From: an uncultured Myxococcales bacterium
Lineage (GTDB): Bacteria > Myxococcota_A > Polyangia > Polyangiales > Polyangiaceae
Direction: 5' to 3'
Assembly: GCA_937902985.1 (NCBI GenBank)
Contig: CALFNG010000312.1
Coordinates: 1 to 43,479 of the forward strand
Length of the DNA: 43,479 nucleotides
Shown here: in pieces, positions 8,142-16,537 of the stretch
Numbering within the stretch: position 1 is the stretch's first letter
How the letters are laid out: the number at the start of each line of letters is the position of its first letter
The notes under the pieces: model-generated
What the model was told of the DNA's origin: nothing
The model's database searches: none
The model's input: only the letters and a program-made list of their open reading frames with translations
Translations under genes and position numbers: made by a program

Positions 8142-10922
8142 TCAGTGACGCCAAGCGACCTCTGCGCGACGGATCAGGTGCTCGCCCGGGGTCGGGCCCA
8201 CGTCGTCGAAGACGATGGCGTCGCCCGCGAAGGCCAGCGCGACCTCGAACGATGCGGGCGCTTCGAGGTCGAGCAGCGGCCACGGCTTGCTCTTGGGGAC
8301 GCCGTCGCCTCCAACGACAACGGCCTCGAAGGCGAGCGCCTCTTGACCCGATCGGACGACGACGGCGCGGACACCGTCGCGCGAGGGCGCGAGCGCGATG
8401 GACGTCGGCCGGCCGGGGCCTGCGAGCGGGAGGATCGACGGGGCGCGCCCGACGTGCCCTTCGCGGTCGAGCACCGCGAGCATCGCGGCTCCGGGTCCCT
8501 CGAGGCCCGTCGCGGCGTCTTCGATCCACGCGAGGACGGCGCCATCGCCGGTCGCCGCCAGCTGGGGCGAGCGCGAATGGGGCGCGCTCGCGAGGACGCG
8601 GATCTCGTCGCTGTCGCGCCTGGCGTCGGTGGTCCGGAGCGTCGTTGCGTAGATGTCCGCGAGCCCCTCGCGCGGGCTCTCGCGGGGATCGCTCCACGCG
8701 AGCCAGGCCACGTTGCCATGAACAGCGAGCGCGACGTCGCCGGCGTCGCCCGGGGCGTTGGTGATTCTTTCGTCGCGCGCGACGCGGGTGAGCTCGCGGT
8801 CGATCTTGGCCGCATAGACCTCGCCGTTGCCGTCGCGGGCGTCGACCCAGGCGACGAGCCAGCCGTCTCCTGCCCAGGCCATCGCGACGCCGCTCACGTC
8901 GCCCTTGGCGCGCGTCGACAGCTCGATCTCCCGGCTTCGACGGCCGGCGCGATCGAGATGGGCGACATGAACCTGACGGTCCTGGTCTTCGAGACCGTTC
9001 ACGGCCGGCGCGCCGGTCACCCACGCGACCGCGGCGCCATCTTGCACGGTGCCGCCGGCCGCCAGGGCGACCCCGCCGATCGGCACCGCGCGCGACGTCA
9101 GAGACTGCGTCGCACTGCGTGGCTGGCCGTTGTCGTCGAGCACACGGACGGTGACGATCGCCCCTCGCGCCCCTCGCGCCCCTCGCGCCCCTCGCGTCCC
9201 TCGCGCCCCTCGCGCCCCTCGCGTGCTGTCTTCGTCGATCGGAGGGCTCGCGAGGGCGGCAATGACCGTCGAGTCGCCGAGTCGGAGCGCGGCGAGGTCT
9301 TCGAAGGAGGGGCCGGTGGCGATCGTCTCGAGGCTGGTGACGCGCGGCGCCTCGGGCGGGAGAGGCACCGCGGCCGGCGTAGCGAACGGCGAGGTTCGTG
9401 GCTCGAGGTCGACGACGAAGATCGGCGTGGGCGACTCGCTCGTCGCGGCGAGCGCGAAGCACCGGTCGCCGGTGCATCGGAGGCCCCATCCGATGGCGAT
9501 CGGCGCACCGGCTTCGGTCAAGACCAGGGGCTCGGTCTGAACGGGCTGGAGGCGATCGTCGAAGCGCACGAAGGTGGGCGCGATGGGCCCCGCGCACACT
9601 CCCGACGAGGCGCCGCCCATGCAGGCGCGCGCGGGGGCCAGAAGGGCAAAGCCGTCGGCCGTCCCGACGAGCTCGGGGGCCGCGCCTTGCGCGATCTCCA
9701 GCGCGGTCACCGACTGGGCTGAGAGCCGGCCGTCGGTGGCGATCGCGGCGAGGTGAAGGGCACGCCGGAGGTGAGCGCGAGCCGACGGCTCTTCCCAGGC
9801 GAGCGCCGCCGAGCGAGGACCGGACGCGAGCGCGACGAGCGAAGCGCCGCCGACGGCGTCCATGGCGGCGCTCGGCCCCGTGACTTGACCTGCAGCGTCG
9901 ACCCGGGCGAGGACGACCTGCGCGTCTTCACCGGTTCGATCCGTCCAGGCGAGCACGACGCCTTGTGGCAGGGTGACCGCGTCGATGTCGCCGCTGACGG
10001 TAGGCCGCGTGCCTATCGCGACGGCGGGCCCCTTGGGGTGCGCCTGCGCGTCGAGCTGGAGCCACGCGAGGCGGCCAGCCGCGGCGTGGGTGTCGAGCGG
10101 GTCGTTGGTGACGAGCGCGAGGCCGACGCCGTCGTCGAAGGCGACCGCTTGCCAGCGATCGACGGCGCGCGCCACGCGCACCGGCATCCCGACGGGCTTG
10201 CCGTCTCCGTCGATCGGGGTCGCAAGGATGTTCGCGTCGCCGGAGCGCGTCTCTTCCGCCCATACGCCCACGGCGCCTTGCGTGGTGGGGACTACATCGC
10301 ACCACTTGATGTGATCGCTGGTCCTCGCGACGTCGGCGGGCGCCCCGCGCGCTGCGCCGTCTTGGCCGAGACCCAGTACGGTGAGCGACTCGCCTCGGTC
10401 GAGGACCGTGCTCCAGGCGACGAGCCAGCCGCCTCGAGGGGTGCCCGACGCGTGGACGACGAGCGCCGTCGCCTCCTGCGCCACCTTCGCCACGACGTGC
10501 GGCTCGGACAGCGGCGCTCCGTCGGGCGCGAGGGGCACGGCGATCAGCTCCTGCCCGGCTCCGTTCTCCGCGGCGGCCATCCACGCTGCGATGCCGAGCC
10601 CGCCCGATCGCGCGACGAAAGGACCGAGGGCCCGCTTGGCGACGGTTGCCACGCGATGCGACGCGGCAGGAGCCCGACTCGCGTCGAGCACCCTCTTCGC
10701 GGCGACGGCCGCCGCCGCCGGCGACTGCGTGCGCTCGACCCCGGGGATCGGCGGCGGAACGCCCGTCTTGGCTCCCCCGCACCCGACGACCGCGGTGGCT
10801 ACGAGTGCGAGAATGACCCGGAGCGCTCCGACGACGCGAACGGCGTCAGCCGCGGAGGAGCCGCGCGACGTGGCGCTTCTCCCACTGCATCGCGCGCTCG
10901 AAGTGCCGGAACTGCCTCTCAC
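8142..10922 (-). CDS. large lipoprotein, probable beta-propeller-like repeats, with collagen-like RGA tract
   Basis: The 926-residue protein has a lipobox (LALVATAVVGC, Cys48). The body consists of recurring units such as GGWLVAWSTVLD, GVVLAWTDRTGEDAQVVLARVD, DGWLVAWVDARDGNGEVYAAKID and GAVLAWIEDAATG. This W-x-D/E-aromatic pattern repeats every 45-60 residues and suggests blades of a propeller-like surface protein. Residues about 567-588 are encoded by seven 9-bp repeats and read as (R-G-A/T)n. No catalytic motif is seen. The only in-frame start is GTG 10922, which gives a long leader and a 77-nt overlap with the upstream SprT-like gene. No ATG, GTG or TTG lies between it and the signal peptide, so the start is uncertain. 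Confidence 0.8.
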   Translation of the reverse strand: MRGSSGTSSARCSGRSATSRGSSAADAVRVVGALRVILALVATAVVGCGGAKTGVPPPIPGVERTQSPAAAAVAAKRVLDASRAPAASHRVATVAKRALGPFVARSGGLGIAAWMAAAENGAGQELIAVPLAPDGAPLSEPHVVAKVAQEATALVVHASGTPRGGWLVAWSTVLDRGESLTVLGLGQDGAARGAPADVARTSDHIKWCDVVPTTQGAVGVWAEETRSGDANILATPIDGDGKPVGMPVRVARAVDRWQAVAFDDGVGLALVTNDPLDTHAAAGRLAWLQLDAQAHPKGPAVAIGTRPTVSGDIDAVTLPQGVVLAWTDRTGEDAQVVLARVDAAGQVTGPSAAMDAVGGASLVALASGPRSAALAWEEPSARAHLRRALHLAAIATDGRLSAQSVTALEIAQGAAPELVGTADGFALLAPARACMGGASSGVCAGPIAPTFVRFDDRLQPVQTEPLVLTEAGAPIAIGWGLRCTGDRCFALAATSESPTPIFVVDLEPRTSPFATPAAVPLPPEAPRVTSLETIATGPSFEDLAALRLGDSTVIAALASPPIDEDSTRGARGARGTRGARGARGARGAIVTVRVLDDNGQPRSATQSLTSRAVPIGGVALAAGGTVQDGAAVAWVTGAPAVNGLEDQDRQVHVAHLDRAGRRSREIELSTRAKGDVSGVAMAWAGDGWLVAWVDARDGNGEVYAAKIDRELTRVARDERITNAPGDAGDVALAVHGNVAWLAWSDPRESPREGLADIYATTLRTTDARRDSDEIRVLASAPHSRSPQLAATGDGAVLAWIEDAATGLEGPGAAMLAVLDREGHVGRAPSILPLAGPGRPTSIALAPSRDGVRAVVVRSGQEALAFEAVVVGGDGVPKSKPWPLLDLEAPASFEVALAFAGDAIVFDDVGPTPGEHLIRRAEVAWRH
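9161..9223. repeat. seven tandem copies of a 9-bp unit inside a lipoprotein gene
   Basis: The unit CCCCTCGCG (plus strand) occurs seven times without interruption; copy 5 (9197-9205) has T for the first C. On the coding strand it gives a tripeptide repeat of Arg, Gly and Ala/Thr. Changes in copy number keep the reading frame. Confidence 0.95.
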
Positions 10923-11709
10923 GTTCCTTGAACTCCGGCGGGTGCAGGTTCACGCGCCCGAGACCGCGACTCCCGGGGATCACGTGGTGAAGCATCTCGT
11001 GGTAGACGATGTAGGCGACGAAGTAGCGGGGGACCCATTTCTGATCGAGTCCAGGGTGGACGCGGATCAACCGGTCGACGCCGCTGTAGCTTCCGAGCTT
11101 GATCGTCTTTCGTGGCTCGCCCGGCAGGGCTTGCCGGGTCGGTCGCTTGCCCCAAGTGATGACGGCGTTGATGGAGCCGCTGAAATAGCGCTCGTTGATG
11201 GCCACGAAGAGCTTGATCAGATCGTGGTGCTTGCCCTTGGCGATCAGCGGGGCGTTGCGGTTGCGGCGGGCGAGGCGAAACCCGTTGGCGTCGATGTGGT
11301 CGCCCAGGGTCGCGCTCGCGTCGCGATCGCCCCGCGTGACGTAACGAACGAGCGCGTCGACGACCGCGGGCGACGCGTCGAGGAACATGTGGTGAACGCG
11401 CGCGTGGAGGACACCTTTTTGGACGCGGTGCGTTATAATCGAATGTCGGTTGTCGGTGATCGAGAGGATGACCGGGCCCGGAAATGCGAACCGGAGCTTG
11501 CGCTCGAGAGCCTGACGGGCCCCTTCGTGAACGAAGAGGCTCGGCGACGCCGAGGGGAAGACCAGCCGCAGCTGGGACCCCAGCCGCTCGGGGATCCGGA
11601 TGGCCGCGGCCACCTGAGGACGAGCGACGACAAGGTTCCGCCCGGGGGCCATACGGGTCGCTCCGGCGCGACTTGCGTACAGTAGGGGCACGACGCTCCG
11701 ACCGCCCAT
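10846..11709 (-). CDS. SprT-like domain protein (putative zinc metalloprotease)
   Basis: This 287-residue protein carries the SprT-type signature: INERYFSGSINAVITWG (near 175), then YIVYHEMLHH with the HExxH zinc motif at residues 237-242, and a downstream NLHPPEFKERERQF that supplies the usual His and Arg/Glu features. SprT-like proteins are small zinc-binding proteins related to the Spartan/SprT peptidases. Activity and target here are unknown. No signal peptide is seen. ATG 11709 is supported by AGAGGA seven nucleotides upstream. It is the first gene of the leftward cluster, and its end overlaps the start of the following lipoprotein frame by 77 nt. Confidence 0.85.
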   Translation of the reverse strand: MGGRSVVPLLYASRAGATRMAPGRNLVVARPQVAAAIRIPERLGSQLRLVFPSASPSLFVHEGARQALERKLRFAFPGPVILSITDNRHSIITHRVQKGVLHARVHHMFLDASPAVVDALVRYVTRGDRDASATLGDHIDANGFRLARRNRNAPLIAKGKHHDLIKLFVAINERYFSGSINAVITWGKRPTRQALPGEPRKTIKLGSYSGVDRLIRVHPGLDQKWVPRYFVAYIVYHEMLHHVIPGSRGLGRVNLHPPEFKERERQFRHFERAMQWEKRHVARLLRG

Positions 11710-11727
11710 CCGTGTTCCTCTATCCGC

Positions 11728-11756
11728 GGGTTAGAGGATGGGGGGAGGGGTGTCAA
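11728..11756 (-). promoter_or_regulatory. candidate promoter of the SprT-like gene cluster
   Basis: On the minus strand a perfect TTGACA (11756-11751) is followed after 17 bp by TAACCC (11733-11728). The start point would be near 11721, giving a short leader that contains AGAGGA before the ATG at 11709. The -35 and the geometry are good and the -10 is imperfect. Apart from this, the 200-bp gap to sixA shows nothing recognisable. Confidence 0.4.
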
Positions 11757-11909
11757 GGAAGCGAACTAAACCATGTTATTTCAATTGCTTGCGACCGAGG
11801 TCCGTCGCCCCCATTGTTCCAGGCCCGGCGGCGCCTGAGCTGTTGGTCCGGCTTCACTCCAAAGCGGCCGGCGCGCCTTGCGGAAGGCTAGGAGACGTGC
11901 ACCGGAGAT

Positions 11910-12428
11910 TCAGTCTTGGTGCCCGGAGTCACGCTTGTCGGGATCGAGTTTCAACGCTCGCGGGTCGAGCACGAAGCGCAGGCGGGAGTGGTCGCCGTTC
12001 GGTCCGACGTAGAGGCCGACCACCATGGCCTTGTCGAACGAGGAGCGCGCCGCCGCGGGCGCGAGGGCCGCGACAAGCTCGGAGAGGTCAGGCTCGTGGC
12101 CCACGAGCATAACGCGCTTGCTCCCGGCCGCCGCAAGACTCGCGACCAGCGCGCCGCCGCCGCCGCCGCCGGGCGAGAGCTCTCGGCGAACGGCGACCGT
12201 ACCCTCGCGATCGCTCAGCTTCGACGCGACCGCGACGATCTCGGCGGTTTGAACCGCCCGCACGAGGGGGCTCGTGACGATCTGAAGCGGCTCTTCCTCG
12301 ATGTCGTGGAGGAACTTCGCGACAGCGCGGACTCGCTCCCTGCCGGAGGGCGTGAGAGCCCGATCGCTATCCATTCCGCTATCCGCGTGGTCTTCGGCCG
12401 GACCGTGGCGCATCACGAAGATCTTCAA
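11910..12428 (-). CDS. sixA: phosphohistidine phosphatase SixA-like
   Basis: The 172-residue protein begins MKIFVMRHGPAEDH, the RHG motif of the histidine phosphatase superfamily with His8 as the expected phospho-acceptor. It continues with an S-P-L-V-R-A-x-Q-T motif (residues 53-61) and VMLVGHEPDLSEL, which has the second catalytic His. Size and motif order fit SixA, which in E. coli dephosphorylates phosphohistidine on carrier proteins. The start is a TTG at 12428, which gives the normal family N-terminus; GTG or ATG a few codons downstream would cut into the first strand. A run of six glycines near residue 90 is encoded by a GCC-repeat stretch. It lies 74 bp downstream of recA on the same strand. 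Confidence 0.88.
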   Translation of the reverse strand: MKIFVMRHGPAEDHADSGMDSDRALTPSGRERVRAVAKFLHDIEEEPLQIVTSPLVRAVQTAEIVAVASKLSDREGTVAVRRELSPGGGGGGALVASLAAAGSKRVMLVGHEPDLSELVAALAPAAARSSFDKAMVVGLYVGPNGDHSRLRFVLDPRALKLDPDKRDSGHQD

Positions 12429-12502
12429 GGAGCACCGACCTTACTTTTGGATCGGTTCGCGCCCCCAGGCAACAGGTCGGACCGCCCGGACGGCGAACGC
12501 CT

Positions 12503-13648
<1,146 letters not shown>

Positions 13649-13716
13649 GGCCATGGTCCTCAAACGGGATGGGGGGCACACACGCGCACGAAGCAAGCTC
13701 GCGTCCGAGAGTCATA

Positions 13717-13733
13717 CTGTCAATCCGTTCAGC
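13717..13733 (-). promoter_or_regulatory. probable SOS (LexA) box upstream of recA
   Basis: The 17-mer CTGTCAATCCGTTCAGC (written on the plus strand) matches 16 of 17 positions of the Myxococcus xanthus LexA consensus as I remember it (CTRHAMRYBYGTTCAGS). Read on the recA strand it also overlaps a TTGACA (13723-13718) that could be the -35 element, so LexA binding would block RNA polymerase. The -10 is not obvious. The consensus is quoted from memory. Confidence 0.65.
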
Positions 13734-13795
13734 TTTCAACTCCTCTCGAGGGGCCGGTCGTGGTTCGCTTCGGCAGTCGCTTCGGTCTCGACGTT

Positions 13796-13840
13796 CCAGG
13801 GTCTTTTGGGCCAGGGTCTTTCGGGCCAGGGTCCTTTGGG
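13796..13840. repeat. three tandem copies of a 15-bp unit at a lipoprotein 5' end
   Basis: Copies at 13796-13810, 13811-13825 and 13826-13840 follow CCAGGGTCTTTYGGG with one or two differences each. In the frame of the lipoprotein gene they read as the pentapeptide Q-G-(L/P)-(L/S)-G, directly before the hydrophobic core of the signal peptide. Gain or loss of a copy would shift the possible TTG starts but keep the frame. Confidence 0.9.
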
Positions 13841-15224
13841 GCTTGCTCTTTTGGCCATCGCCTTCGTGGCCTCGGCCTGCGACGGGAGCTCGGACTCGCC
13901 TGGCGACCTCGTTAGCATCCGGAGGCGCCTCGAGCCGTCACTCTCTAGCGGGGGCTCTAGCGGGGGCTCCAGTGAGCGCTCGAATGAACGCGGGACGTCG
14001 CCGGGGTCCGCGGACCCCCTCACGGCTCTCTACGCCGACGCGGGCCTCGAAGTCAGGGTGGACCCGCCGGCGCCGGCCGGCGACCTGAAAGCGGAGATCG
14101 CCCGGTTCACGACCCTCGACGCCTGCGTCAACGAGCGCGCGCGCGTCGACCCCATCGTGGGTGATGCGCTCGAGGCCATCGGCTACGACACGTTCCTGCG
14201 CGACGCGTGCCGCGTCATCGACGCGACCAAGGCGAACGATCCGGCTCGATGCGCCGCCATCGAGGCCTCTTCGCTCGAAGCGCGATGCCGGACCACGGTT
14301 GCGGAGGTCAGCGGAGCACCGGAGACGTGCCCCTGGGAGTCCACCTTGCGCCGCGCCCAGGGTCGCGACGCGAGGTGCCTCGCCGTGGCCTCTCGCGATC
14401 CCCGGCTCTGCCCCGGCGTGCGCGACGCACTCGAGCGCGCCACGTGCGACGCGACGCTCGGTCTCGGTCGGCAGGCGACCACGAGTCCGTGCGCGACGCT
14501 CCGCACCGCGGGCGAGCAGTCGCGCTGCGCGCGCGACGCCGAGCGCTGGAAGAGCGTTCTCGATCTCGGCGCCGCAGGGTCGAAGGGAGCCGCAGCAGCC
14601 GACGCGCAGCCCTTCGTTGTGGCGGGCAATCTTCACGTCGAGGCCGCGCCGGGGCCCGAGGGACCGAGCGCGGCGGGACCGAGCAGCGCGCCCATCGACG
14701 TCGACCTCGCGCCAGACGTCGCTCGAGGCCTCATCATCGTGGTGCAGCGCGACGGCGCCCGGATCACGCTCGGACCCCTCGCCGAGGGCCCACCCGACTT
14801 CGTGGCGCCCTCGCCCCACATGAGGGCGAGCCTGGCGCTCGAGCTCTTCGTGAGCGGCGTGATTGGCGCGAGCGGCCTCATGCCGTCGAAGGCGCAGGCG
14901 CACGCGCGGTCCGACGCCGGCGCGGCTTCGAGCGCCCGGATCGAGCGGGTCGAGTTGCTGCTTCCCGGGCGCCTGGCGATATCGACGCCGGGTGCGCAGT
15001 CGACGCTCGTGGCCACCGTCACCATCGGCGGCGCCGCTCCGGCGCGCGGGAGCTCGATCGAGCTCGAGATCCACGGAGACCTGGGCGCCTCCGGCGCGCG
15101 CTGGCACGTACGAGCCTCGGCGACGACGTTCGTGCGAGACATCGTCACGTCGAACGACCTCTATGGCGGGTCGCTTTCCCCTCGAAGCGGTCCCTTCCTC
15201 GGCGACGACGCGGGAATGCGCTAG
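13806..15224 (+). CDS. hypothetical lipoprotein with Cys-rich helical domain
   Basis: A signal peptide core (LGLALLAIAFVASAC) ends in a lipobox Cys, so this is an envelope lipoprotein of about 470 residues. A Ser/Gly/Pro-rich linker follows. The next domain has regularly spaced cysteines in a CxxE/CR-type pattern (for example CVNERAR, DACRVIDATKAND, ARCAAIEA, CPWESTL, ARCLAVASRDPRLCP), which resembles disulphide-linked helical repeats. The C-terminal half is beta-rich and ends SPRSGPFLGDD. I know no function. The start is unclear: no ATG lies close, TTG 13806 is inside the 15-bp repeats, and the next ATG upstream (13653) would run over the recA start. It is divergent from recA and followed 16 bp later by a small gene. 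Confidence 0.65.
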   Translation: MGQGLSGQGPLGLALLAIAFVASACDGSSDSPGDLVSIRRRLEPSLSSGGSSGGSSERSNERGTSPGSADPLTALYADAGLEVRVDPPAPAGDLKAEIARFTTLDACVNERARVDPIVGDALEAIGYDTFLRDACRVIDATKANDPARCAAIEASSLEARCRTTVAEVSGAPETCPWESTLRRAQGRDARCLAVASRDPRLCPGVRDALERATCDATLGLGRQATTSPCATLRTAGEQSRCARDAERWKSVLDLGAAGSKGAAAADAQPFVVAGNLHVEAAPGPEGPSAAGPSSAPIDVDLAPDVARGLIIVVQRDGARITLGPLAEGPPDFVAPSPHMRASLALELFVSGVIGASGLMPSKAQAHARSDAGAASSARIERVELLLPGRLAISTPGAQSTLVATVTIGGAAPARGSSIELEIHGDLGASGARWHVRASATTFVRDIVTSNDLYGGSLSPRSGPFLGDDAGMR

Positions 15225-15240
15225 CCTGTGGGGCCGGAAG

Positions 15241-15612
15241 ATGTCCTCGGACGCGGGCGACAAGAGCGAGAAGAAGAACGGCGACACCTTCGACGTCGTT
15301 CTCATCCACGGCGCCACGGGCGACGGTGAGGGTGCACGCGTGCTTCGTGCTCGACCCGGCCACGTCGAAGCGGGTGAAATACGTCCCCTCCGGCAGGGCC
15401 AGCCGCTCGCCACGGGTGGAGAGGTCGTGCGCCTCGTCGAGCGTCCCGACGCGTCGTGCGTCTACGACGTCAAGGTAGACTACAAGGTGCCGGCATCCAC
15501 GGCGCCCGCCGTGCGAGCCGCGAGCGGCCCCGCGCAGGTCGCGACCCCCGCCTACCGTGACAGCTGGGACCGAACGTTCACACCTGCCCGCAAGAACAGC
15601 GACCTGAACTGA
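15241..15612 (+). CDS. small conserved-looking hypothetical protein
   Basis: This 123-residue protein has a charged N-terminus (SSDAGDKSEKKNGD), a predicted beta-rich middle (FDVVLIHGATGDGEGARVLR, then GGEVVRLV and CVYDVKVDYKV) and a flexible tail ending DSWDRTFTPARKNSDLN. There is no signal peptide. The ATG at 15241 has GGGG seven nucleotides upstream and sits 16 bp after the lipoprotein stop, so the two may be co-transcribed. The function is not recognised. The frame is open well upstream, but that part overlaps the lipoprotein gene in another frame and is not credible. Confidence 0.7.
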   Translation: MSSDAGDKSEKKNGDTFDVVLIHGATGDGEGARVLRARPGHVEAGEIRPLRQGQPLATGGEVVRLVERPDASCVYDVKVDYKVPASTAPAVRAASGPAQVATPAYRDSWDRTFTPARKNSDLN

Positions 15613-15636
15613 CGCCGTGACCCTGGAGCCGAGCGC

Positions 15637-16374
15637 TCAGACCCCGATGAAGAGGCGATGCGCAAAATTGCGCTCGAGCCGGGCGCGGAGCACCTTGTCG
15701 GCGGCGAGCTCGATGTCGTACTCGATTCGCTTGAATTCGAAGCGCTTCTTGTCGGTGTCGTAGACGGTGTAGCTCGCCCGATTGTCGAAATCGCGAGGCT
15801 GGCCGACCGAGCCGACGCTCACGATGTATTTCTTGTCGGGCTCGAGGTTGAAGTCCGTGGCCGGCAGCTCTTCGACGCTGGTCGACGTGAGAGCGAACAC
15901 CTTGCAGAGGTGCGAGTGGCCGATGAGGGTGATGTGGCCAATCCGGTCCCAGATGGCGAGGCACTCGCGAGCCTGCTCGGGCGCGAAGATGTACTCGAAC
16001 TCCTCGAGACGAACGGGGGAGCCGTGACAGAGGAGGACGTCGCTGTCGTCGAGCTTTTCCTGGTACGGGAGGCCCTTGAGCCAGGCCATGTTCACTTCCG
16101 TCAGGGTGGCGGCATGGGCATCGAGCGCGTGCCGCGCGGCCTCGTAATAATACGAGTAGTCCATGCGGCCGCTGACGGCGGCGTCATGGTTGCCGAGGAT
16201 GGTCTTTTTGGCGGTCTCGCGCACTAGGTCCGCGCACTCGTTGGGCGAGCCGCCGTAGCCGACCGTGTCTCCGAGACAGTAGAAGACATCGATTCGCTCG
16301 GTGCGATACGCCTCCAAAACGGCGGAGAGCGCCTCGAGATTGGCGTGAATGTCGCTGAAAATCGCAAGGCGCAT
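15637..16374 (-). CDS. calcineurin-like metallophosphoesterase (YfcE/MJ0936-type)
   Basis: This 245-residue cytoplasmic protein contains the full set of metal-binding motifs: FSDIHAN (residues 6-12), LGDTVGYG, GNHDAAV, LLCHGSP and GHSHLCKVF. A late SVGSVGQPRD is typical of the YfcE/MJ0936 group. Members hydrolyse phosphodiesters or dinucleotides such as Ap4A, and the substrate here is unknown. ATG 16374 gives a compact family N-terminus (MRLAIFSDIH). It converges with the small gene on the left and is divergent from the unknown gene on the right across a 163-bp gap that carries a near-perfect palindrome. Confidence 0.92.
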   Translation of the reverse strand: MRLAIFSDIHANLEALSAVLEAYRTERIDVFYCLGDTVGYGGSPNECADLVRETAKKTILGNHDAAVSGRMDYSYYYEAARHALDAHAATLTEVNMAWLKGLPYQEKLDDSDVLLCHGSPVRLEEFEYIFAPEQARECLAIWDRIGHITLIGHSHLCKVFALTSTSVEELPATDFNLEPDKKYIVSVGSVGQPRDFDNRASYTVYDTDKKRFEFKRIEYDIELAADKVLRARLERNFAHRLFIGV

Positions 16375-16449
16375 GGCAGTACTCGAACAACCCTAGAGTG
16401 CCGCGCGCGAGCCCGCCAGTGACGGCGAGTCATCTCGCGCTTGTCGCGT

Positions 16450-16477
16450 TCGAAAGGAACGATGCCGTTCCCTTCGA
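16450..16477. promoter_or_regulatory. near-perfect palindrome in a divergent promoter region
   Basis: Two 12-nt arms (TCGAAAGGAACG and CGTTCCCTTCGA) flank ATGC and pair at 11 of 12 positions; A16455/C16472 mismatch. It lies between the metallophosphoesterase start (16374) and the start at 16538. The size and symmetry fit a dimeric repressor operator, but an RNA hairpin is also possible. No -10/-35 pair is clear on either strand. Confidence 0.4.
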
Positions 16478-16537
16478 GTCCCCCATCAGCGCGGGGCCAG
16501 TTGCACGGTAGCGCATTCGAGCATACGCGGGTAAGCG

